Below, piece after piece: positions 24,026 through 37,370 of a stretch of DNA of 64,000 nucleotides (its first letter is position 1; each line of letters starts with the position of its first letter). The translations under genes and the position numbers were made by a program. The stretch is from Glebionis coronaria (Eukaryota > Streptophyta > Magnoliopsida > Asterales > Asteraceae). The notes beneath the pieces are model-generated. The model was not told where the DNA came from. It worked only from the letters and a program-made list of their open reading frames with translations, and did no database searches. The DNA is taken from assembly GCA_025667525.1 (NCBI GenBank), contig CM046874.1, forward strand, positions 284,132,880-284,196,879, in the 5' to 3' direction.

Positions 24026-24061
24026 CCTTCTATTTCTATTCCTCCTCCTCCTCCAAAGGAT

Positions 24062-27000
24062 GTGAGTGAGCAATCCACTCCAAAGCCTTCATCTCAACCC
24101 AATATACCTTATCCCTCAAGGTTGCGGAAAGAGAAATTGAAGAATAAGGATGATATTCAAGTTTCGAACTTCCTAAAAATGTTCAAACAATTGAATTTTA
24201 ATATCACCTTTGCCGAGGCGCTCGCTCACATGCCTAATTACGCTAAGATGTTTAAGGATCTTTTAAGTGATAAGGAAAAGTTGCTTGATATTGCCAATAC
24301 CCAATTGAATGAGAATTGTTCCGTGGTTCTTTTGAGAAAATTACCGGTTAAGTTAGGAGATCCCGGTCGATTCCTTATTCCTTGTAATTTTCCGGGTGTT
24401 GAGAATTGTATGGCCTTGGCGGATCTCGGAGCGAGTGTCAATCTTATGCCATTGTCCGTATGGAAACAATTATCTTTACCCGAGCTAGTCCCCACTCATA
24501 TGACATTGGAATTAGCTAACCGTACGGTTGCTTATCCGGTGGGGATAGCCGAGGATGTTTTTGTAGGAGTCGAAAAATTCACTTTTCCCGCCGATTTCGT
24601 CGTAGTCGACTATGAAATGGATCCCCGTGTTCCCTTAATTGTGGGACGACCTTTCTTGAGAACCGGGCGTACATTAATTGATGTAGCCGCGGGTGAACTT
24701 ATCATGAGGGTCGGGGATGACAAAATCGTCTTTAACATGGGTAAACTTTCCAAACTTCCCGATGAGCCCGAATCCGTGAATTTCATCGATGTGCTCGACG
24801 AAGCATGCGAAGAACATTTTCACGAGGCTTGTAAGAGCGGGATTTCTCCTTTACCTCATGTTGAGACCGTAGCTTCTATTGCTTCTTCATTGACTCCATT
24901 TGGAGAAAGCGACTTAGATGATTTTGAAGCTAGCTTAGGTCCTCGATATATTAACTATGATAATTCTCCCACCAATTGGGATGAAGACATTCGTACTATT
25001 GAGAGACTTCTCAATGAGGACAATATTTCTCCACCTACTCCTAAAGAAGTTACAAACGATGACCCTACTTTGACTAAGCCTTCCATTGACAATCCGCCGG
25101 ATTTAGAGCTTAAGGATTTGCCGTCTCATTTAGAGTACAATAATAAGTTGCCCGTCATTATTGCTAAGGACTTAAAAGAAGATGAAAAATCCCGACTTAT
25201 CGATGTGCTTAAGAATCATAAGAAAGCAATTGCTTGGAAAATCTCCGACATTTGCGGAATTGATCCTAATTTTTGTACTCATAAAATTCTCATGGAAGAT
25301 GACTTTAAACCCGCAATCCAAAATCAAAGAAGGGTTAATCCAAAAATTCATGAAGTCATTAAGAAAGAAGTTATCACACTTCTAGATGCCGGAATGATTT
25401 ACCCTATCTCGGATTCGCCACGGGTTAGTCCCGTCCATTGTGTGCCTAAGAAAGGCGGAATCACCGTTGTTCCCAACGAAAACAACGAGTTGATTCCTAC
25501 TCGACTCGTAACGGGATGGCGAGTTTGCATCGATTATCGTAAGCTCAATGATGCCATTCGTAAGGATCATTTCCCTCTTCCTTTCATGGATCAAATGCTC
25601 GAGCGTTTAGCGGGTAATGATTTCTATTGTTTCTTAGATGGCTTTTCCGGATATTTTCAAATCCCTATCGATCCAAAAGACCAAGAGAAAACCACATTCA
25701 CTTGTCCCTATGGAACATTTGCTTACAAACGAATGCCTTTCGGCTTATGCAATGCTCCCGGGACTTTCCAAAGGTGTATGATGGCGATATTTCATGACAT
25801 GGTTGAAGAAACTATGGAAGTCTTTATGGACGATTTCTCGGTCTATGGTGATTCTTTCTCTTCTTGCCTTGCTAATTTAGAACGTATGCTCCAACGGTGT
25901 GAAGACACTCGTCTCGTTCTTAATTGGGAAAAATGCCATTTCATGGTAAAAGAAGGCATCGTCCTCGGTCATAAAATTTCCAAAGCCGGTATCGAAGTCG
26001 ACCATGCTAAAGTTGACGTCATTGCTGAGTTACCTCTACCTACCACCGTCAAAGGAGTTAGAAGTTTTTTAGGCCATGCGGGATTTTATCGACGTTTCAT
26101 CAAAGATTTCTCGAAAATAGCTCGTCCAGTGACTCATCTCTTAGAAAAGGATGCTCCTTTCATCTTCTCTCAAGAATGTCTCGCCTCTTTCGAACTTCTT
26201 AAAGGTAAATTAACTAAGGCACCGGTCTTAGTCTCTCCAAATTGGGAGTTACCTTTCGAGCTCATGTGCGATGCTAGTGATTTCGCGGTAGGAGCGGTTT
26301 TAGGTCAACGAGTTAACAAACATTTCCAACCCATTCATTATGCTAGTAAGACAATGACAGGGGCTCAATTGCATTATACCACTACCGAAAAAGAGCTTTT
26401 AGCTGTAGTGTATGCTTTTGAGAAATTCCGCCCCTATCTTGTGCTTTCCACCACCATCGTTTACACCGATCATTCCGCCTTGAAATACTTGTTGACCAAG
26501 CAAGATGCTAAACCGGGACTCCTTCGTTGGGTTTTGGTCCTACAAGAATTTAAAATCGAAATTCGTGATAAAAAAGGAGCGGAAAACCTAGCCGCGGATC
26601 ACCTTAGTAGACTTGAGGATCCTTATCAAGGGGAATTTCCAAATCAAGAGATTAATGAATCCTTTCCCCTTGAAGCCTTAATGTCTATTAATTCCAATCT
26701 TGATGATACCCCATGGTTTGTGGACATTGCAAACTATTTGGCGGGTGGTGTTCTTATCGAAGGGTTATCGTCCCAACAAAAGAAAAAATTCTTCAAGGAC
26801 GTTAAAACGTACTATTAGGACGACCCTTATCTTTTCAAGAAATGTGCGGACTTAATCATTCGTAGATGTGTTGATGGGCCGGCGGCTTTACAAATCCTTG
26901 AAGCTTGCCATAAAGGACCTACTGGTGGTCACTTTGGTCCTAATTACACCGCTAAAAAAGTTTTCGACTCCGGATTCTATTGGCCCTCCATTTATCATGA

Positions 27001-27995
27001 TGCACATGAAATGGTTAAACATTGTGATGCTTGCCAAAGGCAAGGCAAGATCACACATAAAGATGAGATGCCTCAAAATTTCATCCAAGAATGTGAAATC
27101 TTTGACGTATGGGGCATCGACTTTATGGGGTCGTTTCCATCATCGAAGGGAAACAAGTACATCCTCGTAGCCGTTGACTACGTATCAAAATGGGTTGAAG
27201 CAAAGGCTTTACCTACTAATGATGCGAGGGTGGTTGTTAACTTCTTGAAACAATTGTTTGCTCGATTCGGTGTGCCTCGTGCTATTATTAGTGATCGCGG
27301 GACTCATTTTTGCAATGATCAATTTGCACGAGTCATGGCTAAGTATGGTGTCAATCATCGACTTTCCACCGCGTATCATCCTCAAACTAATGGACAAGCC
27401 GAGGTTTCTAACCGTGGTCTTAAGAGAATCTTAGAGCGAACCGTGGGAGAGCATCGTGCCTCATGGGCCGATAAATTAGATGATGCTTTGTGGGCTTTCC
27501 GTACCGCTTAAGACACCTATATGTTGTACCCCTTATCGCCTTGTGTACGGAAAGGCGTGCCACCTCCCCATTGAGTTGGAGCATAAGGCTTATTGGGCCT
27601 TGAAATGGGCTAATTTTGATATAAACAAAGCCGGTGATCATAGGAAAATCCAACTCAATGAACTTAATGAACTTAGGAATGAGGCTTATGAAAATTCATT
27701 AATCTACAAAGAGAAGACTAAGCTCATTCATGATTCCAAGATTAAAAACCGAGAGTTCCATGTTGGTGATCAAGTTTTACTCTTTAACTCTCGGTTGAAA
27801 ATCTTTTCGGGTAAACTTAAGAGCCGTTGGTCCGGTCCATTCACCGTGGCCCAAGTCTTCCCTTATGGCACCATTGAGTTATCCCAACCAAATGGGCCCA
27901 ACTTTAAGGTGAATGGCCAACGGGTTAAGTTGTACTATGGAGAGGACATCTCTCACGAGATGATTCCATCCCTCTCCACATTTCCCTTGAATTAA
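24062..27995 (+). pseudogene. gypsy-1 pol: protease, RT, RNase H, integrase
   Basis: In the same frame as the end of gag. Protease has LADLGASVNLMP with the Asp at residue 121 (DLGAS form typical of Athila/Tat). RT has CIDYRKLND and a catalytic FMDD at residues 588-591. RNase H has CDASDFAVGAVL (Asp 737), TTEKELLA and YTDHSALKYL (Asp 803). A TAG at 26816-26818 ends the long frame. Integrase continues in frame: zinc finger (ACHKG...GGHFG...HCDACQ), catalytic Asp in GIDFMG (27119), Asp in SDRGTHF (27293) and Glu in GQAEVSN (27401), 35 residues apart. A one-base frameshift near 27508 precedes the C-terminal domain with its GPF motif, ending at 27995. All catalytic residues survive, so decay is recent. 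Confidence 0.95.
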
Positions 27996-30010
27996 TTCGG
28001 GAAATCGAGTCGAGCTAGAGACTCGTGATAAATAAATCAAGCATCGTATAACTAGGTTAGATTTTTACCTTTCCCATACTTTCCACCCTTTTCACCTTCA
28101 TCCATTTTCCACCAATAAGTGTAGGGGGGGAGCCAAGTAGGTTGTTTGTGTGTTGTGATTTTGTGAAGGGACATGTGCTTTGATGATCCACTTTTGGTTC
28201 TTTTGACGCGATCCGTGATCCCGTGTTCCCGTGTACCCGGTTCTATCAAAACTATTGTGATTCATACTTGTATATAAATAAAATGAATAAATATAATCAC
28301 TTTAGTTGTCCCTTCCTTAGCTCGATTTTAAACAACGTACTCAATGTCCTAAGTGTAGGGGAGTTTATTCACCCACATGCTTAAACATTGAGGACAATGT
28401 TTATATTAAGTATAGGGGGACTTCTATCGAATTTTAGTGGGCTTTTCCATGAATTTGACCCCATTTTAACCGGAAAATTTTAAAAGTTTCAACGTTTTTC
28501 AAATTTTTGATCTATTTTGGCCTAGTAGTATTTTTATTTATTTTCTTTCCTTTTATCATCGCATCTTATATTTTTCATTTCAAGAATAAAGTAAAAAAAT
28601 AAAAATAAATAAATAAAATGGTTTTAACAAGTTTAGATGTCTTTGATATATTAGGCCCGTCGTGAATATTTTGACTCAACCTGAGTTTACTTATCCAAGT
28701 TTACTTCTAGCTAGTATCCTTAACCATATGGACTTTAATTGGTTTATTAGGCTAAGCATCCACGAGTCTCATTCCTTGAGATTTTAAATTGTGGAGAATG
28801 AGAGATGATATAGTTAATTATAAGTTTGGTATTCTTTCATTAACTTATGTGAGTTAGTTATGAGCTTTTTCTTCCATCGCTTGTTAATAAATATATTTGC
28901 AATAAATAAGGTTGTACGATTTAAAAGGTTACTTAGCTTCTAGCACAAGATCGTTTAAAAGTTTCTCGGTATTAATTAGAGTTCATAGCCAAGGCATAAC
29001 TTATTGAAGCGGGACGCGAAGATTGGCTTATCCAAAAAGGCCCTAACAAGGCATGAGGATACCCGAGTCCAAAAAGGCCCTCACAAGGCATGAGGATTCA
29101 CTTTTTGCTAAAGATCCTAAGAGATTGTGAAGATCATTAATCCAAATCAATATGATGGATCAAGACACACGACGAGAAGCAATTACTCCCCTAAAGATCA
29201 TGTAGAAGTCTATCCAAAAAGACCCTAACAAGGTATGAGGATAAATAGATCCAAGTCCGAAAAGGAGGCGGATCGTTGTATATCAAAATCCTAAATAAAG
29301 AAGAGGATAAATGAAGAAGTCGTGGTCAACGTTTGAAGCATCTTTCACTCCTTATGAAGATGTATACCATAATGAAGAGAAGACCATAATTTCAAGATCG
29401 TCTCTCAAGATTTGAAGTTTGAAGTACAAGTCAAATATCGGTCCGAGAAAGGTCTCAAATCGTGAAACGAGTTATGCCAAGATATGAACTTTTTGAGGTT
29501 TCGAGAAGCAGTTTTAAAAGATTTTGTCCTTTAGCTAACTATTGATTAAATCGTCCCACTTTATTTTCGGCCTTAATAAATTATCGAAATAAGTCAAAAA
29601 TGCATCCTCGTGATCATTCAAGACAAAAATAAAATACAAGAGATACACCGTAGGAATAAGGGGGTCTAAGTGATTAATTAAACCACATGAGTAAGTGTTA
29701 GTTGTGCTAACTTATGGTAAACAATGATCTCGTTTTTAAGCTTGGTATGGGGAACGTGAAACTTGAGGGTGATTAATATTCATGACACTAAAGCCTTAAT
29801 TAAAGTCTTAGACTTCTTTACAAGTTTCTTCCATCTAATAATTTCCAAGTTATTAAATGATTATAACTTTTGTCTCTTTCTTAAAGTTTTTATCTTTTCG
29901 TCGTCGTAGTAGTAGTAATAGTTATAAAGGCCGAGATGGATTGATTATGAGAAAAATGTAACTTATGCTTTAAAACTATGCATTGCATGGGGTCATTGCA
30001 ATGGTCAAGT
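27996..30010 (+). other. gypsy-1 3' untranslated region
   Basis: Two kilobases without a credible ORF, so no envelope-like gene. It contains the block gtaggggag ... ATTGAGGACAATGTT ... gtataggggga (28355-28420), shared with gypsy-2 and typical of Athila-like elements as I remember them. Three copies of a unit resembling tccaaaaaggccctaacaag follow (29030-29240). The rest is A/T-rich filler. Confidence 0.65.
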
Positions 30011-30020
30011 GTAGGGGATT
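30011..30020 (+). other. gypsy-1 polypurine tract
   Basis: gtaggggatt directly before the 3' LTR; primes plus-strand DNA synthesis in LTR elements. A second similar tract lies at 28410-28420. Confidence 0.75.
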
Positions 30021-32876
30021 TAATAAGTGTATAAACACTTATCCTTTTGCCACTAAAATCAAGGAAAAACAAGACCTAATCATGTGTTTTATATCATAAA
30101 TGTCGGAATTACGCGTGGTTTTGTGTTTTGTGTTTAAATACGTACAAATGATCAAAAGAAGAGAAAACACGGGATTTCACGGTCAAATGTCAAAGAAAAG
30201 TCAAGAAAGAGACGAAGACAAAGTCAAAAGTCCAAAAGTATGCCAAGATCACGAAAACCGTCAAAACCGACACAACTTTGAAGAAACGATCAACAAAGCC
30301 AAAAATCGAGCTCGTTCTTAGTGGATTAAATATCATTTGAGATTAATGGGCCTTGTGGGTCCCACATTTACTTAATGGGCCCACAAGCCCATATTGCTAA
30401 AAAAAATGGAACGGATTGAAAAGAGTAGCCCACAAGCCCATTTGATTACAACTTATTTTTGGGAAGGATTAAGTTGTTTAGTAACTTGGGCCAAAGCCCA
30501 TCTCAAATAAATGGAACGGATAGAGTAAGAATTGCTGGTCAAACACATTCCCCAGTCAATGTGGCCAAGCCCAGGTCAACCCTCAACCCTTATTTACTCC
30601 TCACCCCCACACGTAACCCTTATTTACCCCACAACACGTGTTTTCCACTTTTCCCAACTCCCAAATAAATAAATAGTTTTATTTACCCCATTCCCCCATT
30701 AACCTTCGATAGAAACTATGTGAAAACTCTCTCATCCCACTTCATCTCCCTTCACCAAAACTCGCAAACCCTAATTCCTTATCAGTAAAAATTAACAAGT
30801 GAAAATTGGGGGTTTTACCCAATTCGTGTGATTCACACGGATTGGGATTAAATCCCCATAAAAATCGCATCATACACCCACCATGTGGTCCTCAACCCAT
30901 CAATCCAACGTGGCATCATTTGAGTGGCCAAACACCTCACCAAAACCCTCTTCACCAATCAAATCATTCCACTTCACCAAGGAAGAAACACAACTAGCAC
31001 AACTCAGTGCCATGATGGCAATCCGAGTCACAAGGGCGGTTTTCAACCGTAGGATCAAGAAAATTGAAGAAAGAGAAGATGAATGATTAAATCTACGGTT
31101 GGATGCTTACAAGAGAAGCCAAGATTAGGGTTTCTTGGGGTTCCTCTATAACAACCCCTTTCATATCATGTAATGGAGTGCCTTTTCTTTATTTTTTAAT
31201 TTTCAGTAAATTAGGTTTTAGAGTTTTAATCTTGTAATTTTTCAATTCCAGTATTTGTAATTTACTTTAAATTAATGAAAAAGTTGTTTTAGTTAATCTT
31301 CGTCTCAATTTACTCTTACTGTTAAAGCTTCGAATTATTTTTTTTAATCTTATTACTGTTATTATTATTATTTTTAATATAATATCGAAAAAAAAGAAAA
31401 AAAAATATATATAAAAGAAAAAAATAAAAAAAGAAAAGTGAATTAAATATTTTCCCCTACTGGGAAAATATCAAGTTACTGTTTATATTTGGTTCGAAAA
31501 CATGGTGATGATGATGATGATTCTCGGGTAATAAAGAAGGTGGTCTTTTGGTGATTGTTTCGGTTCATTGAGGTGGCTCAGCGCCAACCTACGGCTCAAC
31601 GGTTTCGAAAAAAAGGTGTTAATCACTTTTCTCCTTTAACTTTTATTAGATTAATATTAGTTTTATCTGCTTAGTTTATATTGATATTTAGTTTCTGAGT
31701 TGAGGTATTTTGGATCTGCTTAGGTTATTTGTTTTATTTATCTGCTTAAGTTCTATTTGATTATAGATAGTTGTTTATCTGCTTAATATTAGATTTTATT
31801 TATTTGGATTTAGATTGTTTGAATCTGTTATTCCTTATCTGCTTAGTCGGTTATAAGCTTTATTTTGTTTGAACTTTGATTGTTTCGGTTTGGTTTATAG
31901 CTTATTTAAATGTGCTTATTTCTAGTAATTGCTCATTCAGTTTTTTTAGTCTGCTTATATTTGTTATTCTGCCTAAACGTATAGATTTGCTTATTGTTAG
32001 GTTTCATAGGGCTTTTGGGATTTGCTTATAGGTTTAATTTTTTTAGCTTTTTTTCAAGTTCTATATTATAGCTTATCCTCGTTTAGTTTGCTTATGTTTA
32101 TTTGATTTCACTGCTTATTGGCTTGGCTTATTTGTTGTTTATTTGTTGATTTTACTGCTGAAAAACTGAACCAATTGTTCAGTTTTGACTTTCTGTCTAA
32201 AATAACAAGTTCCAAAAAAAATAGGTAGGTATAAAAAATATTATCAAATTCTGTCTGGGTGAGATTCGAACCCCAAACCCCTCGTTCAACTACCAAACGC
32301 CCCAACCATTGAGCTGGACCTCTTTTTGTGTTAGCTTACACGATCTTTAATTAATATAGGATCTGTTTTATTGGCAGATTTAAGTATTTGGGTAATTAAA
32401 ATATTATATAAAAGTTTTATTTAGTTTAAATTAAAGTTTAATTAGTCAATTTATTTAAATTTCGTTTTTATTCAGTTTTTTTTATAAAAATACAAAAAGA
32501 CATTTTATTTACTTTCTTTAAATTTTAAATTAGTTTAAATTTACTTTTATTTTTAAAATAGGTTTAGTTTAAGTTTTCAAATTTAGTTTTAAAATTAGAT
32601 TTCAATTTATTAAGTTTTGTTTAAAAGTAGATTTTAATTAAAAGTTTTTCAAGTTTTATTAATTAGTTAAATTTTATTTTCAAATTAATAGTTTAAATAG
32701 TTAATTAAAATAGATTTCTTTTAATTAAATAGTTTTAAATTAGTTTAAAAATTCCAAAAATAGTTATTACCAAAAACAAAGTTAAGTCGATACGTTAAAC
32801 CGGAAATCAAATTCGAGTCGAATCGAGGAAAAACGAACATTCATTGCATTAAAAAGGACTAAAAATCCTAGTTTCA
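30021..32876 (+). mobile_element. gypsy-1 3' LTR
   Basis: Near-identical to 18705-21569, with small indels and substitutions. Carries the same hairpin start (30023-30042), TGCTTA cluster (31660-32125) and minus-strand tRNA-like segment (about 32220-32335). Ends TTTCA at 32876, followed by the host-LTR repeat CTATCC. Confidence 0.92.
32220..32335 (-). repeat. tRNA-derived, SINE-like segment inside the gypsy-1 3' LTR
   Basis: Second copy of the segment at 20905. It differs by a one-base deletion beside the B box and a few substitutions. Confidence 0.55.
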
Positions 32877-33089
32877 CTATCCAATTACCTTAACTCCCAT
32901 AACATGCAATCCTTTGTATTTCTATATTATGAATGTATTAAATGTTTAACATATGAGGTGCCTATATATTGAGAGGCTCACCTTTGTACTTGGTGAATAT
33001 CAATGAAATACAACATCTCCTTATTTTCTCTAATTTCATCTTTGATCCATCTTATATATGTGTTGCTAATAGATCGTTGTTTTACAACA
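32877..33089 (+). mobile_element. copia-A 5' LTR, second part
   Basis: Continues the LTR interrupted at 18690 (first six bases are the target duplication) to TTTTACAACA. At several sites it differs from both 3' LTR copies, which agree with each other, for example aatagatcg against aataggtcg. Confidence 0.9.
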
Positions 33090-35134
33090 CGTTATCAGCA
33101 CGAATCTCATGTTAAAAAGGTTGATTTGGTTCTAGAATTTGATAATAAGAACAACCATGTGATTTTGAGATTTGATTTAAAAGCAATTATTGCGGGTAGA
33201 AGTTATATCTCAAAGATACTAGTGGTGTGATGATTTCACATTTTATAAATAATGTGATATATCAGATCATTGATTAAGGTACGTTTCAAATCCATTACGC
33301 ATATTAATCGTATTCGTTTTTTATTCTATTACCCTCTTGTAATGTAACCCTCTTGGTCTCTTTATTGCTTTAATGATTTTATTTATTGCCATGTTGTTCA
33401 CGGGCTATTGCTAGAGTACTAGAATTATTATAATAAACTTTAAATATTTGATGATTTTTTATGCTAAAAACGTTGTTGTAAGAAAAAAGTTGATAAATAT
33501 AACATGTAACATTAACATATAAGAATATACATTGGTATCTTAAGGTCTTGACTGCAACTAATATTTTAAGTTTATCAAATTAGCTTATGAGATTAAATTC
33601 TGTTTAGTTTATCTGTTTAAAAACTAATAGAAAGAAAGCAACTAATATATATATTTTGATATATATTTATAGGACGTATTGTTGGTCTATACTTGTGTGG
33701 TAATTGACTTTAATTTTCCTTTGTTTGTTATGTGGCTAAGTTAATGGACACGGCTAAAAGTAAGTTTTGAAGTTTAAATGCTAAGACATAAATATATGAA
33801 AATATGCTTTGATCATGTTATTGCTTATTGCCTTCTTTGTGATACATTGTTAATGCGTGAATCCGCATGCAATATGTGTTATATTAAAAGATAGTATTTG
33901 TTGATCATATATAAATCAGTAAGATTCTAACAAAAGCAAAAACTGTTTTGGTCATTGTCATCCTTTTGCGAATATTGGTTGATCTCGTACTATATATGTT
34001 ACATTATATTACGGAGTAAGAATATTTGAGTGAAAACAAACGCAATATTATTTAGTTAGTCAATTTGATTGAATGCAATCTTGATTGTTTCGAAGTTGTA
34101 GCATCCAGTAAAAATAATGGTTAAGACTTGTCAAACAAATCTTTGAATCGTACGTGTTTACTAGAACTTCATCGAAATTTGAGTAGTTGATTTACTTATT
34201 AATTTTAAATGGATATAAGTCTTTCATATTTAAGTATTAATTTTAAATGGATATAAGTCTTTCATATTTAAGGATGAGATGATAAAAGTTTATCATAAAA
34301 GCAATGTTGATACAGTAATATATATATATATATTAATCTGTGTATACCTATGCATTTGCTCTTGTATGAAATGATTTTATTTGTAATTTTTCTCTAGATA
34401 TTTCATTTAGTTTTGAAATATTAAAATAAGTTATATAAATATGGACTTTGAGACAGGACACCATAAGCCATAAAATAAATAAGTATTAGAAGTTGTTCAA
34501 CTAGAATAACTTAAGCCATGAAATAAATACGTATTTAAAGTCATTCAACTAGAATAACTTAAGCCATGAAATAAAATACGTATTTAAAGTCATTCAACTA
34601 GAATAACCTAAGCCAAATATGTAACATCAAATGTGGTTACATTTTTTAAAGCTCGTTGTAATTACTTCTTTATTGAAATTATGTGGATCATGGATTATAT
34701 ATCACATATCTTACCATAGTGCGAGTAATATGTTGGATTGGTCACTTATTTTAAAGCATGATTTTATACCCCTGACTTATTTAAATTTCAGTTAAATATT
34801 GATCTTGATTTTATGCACGTTTTGGTTATTAGTGGACTGATATTACGGTTTCCACTTGCGTTGATAGTTACAATATCTATCATATTTCTCAATTAATAAA
34901 TACTCGAAATGTCATATTTGACATTATCTATTTGCACATGTTATAGAATAAATGATTCATCTTTGTTCGATGTTAATCTTTATGCATATGATTGTCTTGC
35001 AAATAATTAACAAAGAATAGAAAACGTACTACGAATTAAATAAAAGGATTGAAAGATCACATGCATTAAATTATCTCATCAAGGTTATCACATATAATAT
35101 GTTTAACCATAAGATTTAAATTGCTTATGAGACA
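33090..35134 (+). other. copia-A internal region, 5' part, no coding content left
   Basis: Begins with cgttatcagcacgaa, a tRNA-like primer region seen in some copia elements. No ORF resembles gag. Two short tandem repeats are visible: a 35-base unit twice at 34199-34270, and about 50 bases repeated three times at 34470-34620 (cattcaactagaataactta...). Confidence 0.6.
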
Positions 35135-35650
35135 ATGACGGAGCTACGTACATCAATAGGTTGGCCAAGGCCCAACCCAAATGTCTAGAAATTACTACTA
35201 CATACTACAATCTTAATTTAAAACCGATCTATAAAAATGATTCGGCCCACCTAATAAATCTTTAGGTAAATTTAGTCTTTGCAGATATACATGAATGTAT
35301 TCAATTTACTTAAACATGAAAGTGTTTTTCATTTTACAGTTTTCTACTTAAAGTTCTAATTATTGCTTTTCATTTGTATGTAAATGGCATTATCACACTA
35401 GCACTAGTTAGATGCATTACAAATCGATTTAAGAATAGGTTTGTTTACCTTTTTAGTCAAGTTTTAAGATCAAAATGAGATTATGCAAAAAATTATACCT
35501 TTATTATGCAAGTAATCTTCGGTAGTATCCAAGCGTTTTGAATAGAAAATTAAAATTAAACTACTTTCGACCAAAGACACTTTAATTTACGGATTATCTG
35601 ATATGTTTTCATTTGGCCCACCCACGTATAAGATACTGGCTTCGTCCTTG
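35135..35650. mobile_element. 516-bp insertion flanked by the direct repeat TTATGAGACA
   Basis: TTATGAGACA occurs at 35125-35134 and again at 35651-35660. The insert begins atgacggagctacgt and ends actggcttcgtccttg, whose outer bases are imperfect inverted repeats (gacggagcta / tggcttcgtc). It contains scattered ggcccaccc/ggcccaac boxes and no ORF. A ten-base duplication with weak inverted ends suggests a non-autonomous DNA transposon, perhaps Mutator-like, but I cannot name the family. Confidence 0.6.
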
Positions 35651-35769
35651 TTATGAGACATGTTATTGTATGTTAAAATGATGCATAATGTTTAGAAATT
35701 AGGACAGAATATGACTTCCTTGATTATATAGTATTACATTGCATTATGTAGAAACTATAAAGTAGCTCA

Positions 35770-36590
35770 TATAAAGGATAAGTTTATGAGCCAATATTAT
35801 TTTAGTAAGTGGCATGACCAGATGGACCATCCCGAGTCAATAATGATGCGAAAGTTATAGAAGAACCATGAGTTTCTTCAAAAAAAAGATTATTTTTATT
35901 GTTCTCAATAGAAGTTCATTACTTATCACCACTAAATATAAATAAGTACTCATTTCTCGAAATCTGGAAAAATAAAAGAGCATGTATGTAGGCCTATACA
36001 TGTATCATGTGGATCATTTTGAGTTATAAAATCGATGCATCGTCAAAATGATAATCAAATACGCAACTTCGAGTTGCCGTGATTAGTAGCTCGATATGAG
36101 CATGATTTCCCAAATATGATTATTGAGAAAGGTGGTGAATGATTACAAGCTTGAGCGATTCTTAGAATAAGTGTATAACTTTATATAGCCCATGTGAACA
36201 TGCGAATTGCTTTTGTTGAAACGTGTATAAAGGTTTTCAGTTGATTGCAAAATCAATAATTATGAGAATAAGAGTTTTAGCTTATGGGGAATGTTATTAC
36301 ATATGAATTCGCATCTTGCGAATAATTTTTCATGAATACTCCCTAATAGCATGGTTTTTGATCACATACCATATTTCTCATATGAGATTATGTAACTGTG
36401 CGAACTGTGTTATAGTAAATCCAGCACAACGCACAAAATGGGATGTTGAGAATGATAATTCATTCAGAGGGAGAATAAGCAGCGAGAAATTTGGAATGAA
36501 TTATGATAATGTTATATTGATCCTCACACTAATGAATATGAACATAAAGTTAAAAGGACAATTTATATTCCAAATCTAGTAATTGCCAGA
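35770..36590 (+). pseudogene. copia-A pol remnants: GAG-pre-integrase and integrase pieces
   Basis: KFMSQYYFSKWHDQMDHPESIMMRKL near 35780 corresponds to the WHDRLGHPG motif of copia polyproteins. Further on, an open stretch to 36579 includes AQRTKWDVEND, matching the AQRTKMGPQ region after the integrase core. Frames are broken repeatedly. The same pieces occur in copia-B at 51319-52194, sometimes better preserved (WHDRLNHPGSMIMRKL). Confidence 0.75.
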
Positions 36591-36849
36591 CATGTTTAGT
36601 GGCCTAAAGAATGTGACTAGAACACTGCTACTGTTTCAATTACAATGTTTGTCCCAATAGTAAAACCAATATATCGGTAGTGAGTCTATGGGACGTTTGC
36701 AACGTGATAGGCTAATCGATTCCAAAATAATAGACCTCGAATGAAGATATAGAATGGAGCAAGAAAGTTAAGATGGTTTTATCGAGGTACTAAAGGAGAG
36801 ACCCATAGTTGTCTCCTATGAGAAACTAGACACGAAGGTAATTGAAAAA

Positions 36850-37370
36850 TCCCGGGTACATGAGTAACTATGAGATCTCAATAGATGATATAAATGGAAT
36901 TTCTAGTAAGGCGTGGAATCAAAAAGATATAAATTGACGTCGATAGATATACATGATAATGTGAATGATAATGATAGCGCTAGATGAATGTGAGGATCGT
37001 GGATAGATGAATGGCCAAATTTTAATGAAAGGAAAGACCCATGAGATCTCAATAGATGATATAAATGGAATTTCTAGTAAGGCGTGGAATCGAAAAGATA
37101 TAAATTGACGTCAATAGATATACATGATAATGTGAATGATAATGATAATGTGAATGATAATGATAATGTGAATGATAATTGAAAAATCCCGGGTACATGA
37201 ATAACTATGAGATCTAAATAGATGATATAAGTGGAATTTCTAGTAAGGCGTGGAATCGAAAAGATACAAATTAACGTCGATAGATATACATGATAATGTG
37301 AACGATAATGATAACGCTAGACGAATGTGAGGCTTTTGGATAGATGAATGGCCAAATTTTAATGACGCAA
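36850..37370 (+). repeat. Tandem repeat of about 170-190 bp in copia-A
   Basis: Three imperfect units share gagatctcaatagatgatat ... aaggcgtggaatc ... tagatatacatgataatgtg, starting near 36867, 37048 and 37208. The middle unit carries an expanded gtgaatgataatgataat stretch (37130-37180). The relative at 52440-52660 has a single unit, so expansion occurred in copia-A. Confidence 0.85.

Larger units (their letters stand above)
18691..32876 (+). mobile_element. gypsy-1: Athila-like Ty3/gypsy element with both LTRs
   Basis: About 14.2 kb nested in the copia-A 5' LTR, flanked by CTATCC on both sides (18685-18690 and 32877-32882). LTRs 18705-21569 and 30021-32876; tRNA-Asp-like primer site; gag, protease, RT, RNase H and integrase in order; polypurine tract before the 3' LTR. 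By eye the LTRs differ at only scattered positions, so insertion is fairly recent, yet gag-pol carries four stops and two frameshifts. Fourteen extra bases precede the 5' LTR homology (see findings). Confidence 0.92.

Noticed and set aside
22323..27995. gypsy-1 as an active, intact element.
   Set aside because: Frameshifts near 23230 and 27508 and stops at 23669, 23684, 24023 and 26816 rule out a working polyprotein, although catalytic residues persist.
36860..37370. CRISPR-like or satellite array.
   Set aside because: Only three imperfect units inside a copia element, no spacer logic, and the relative copia-B has one unit.
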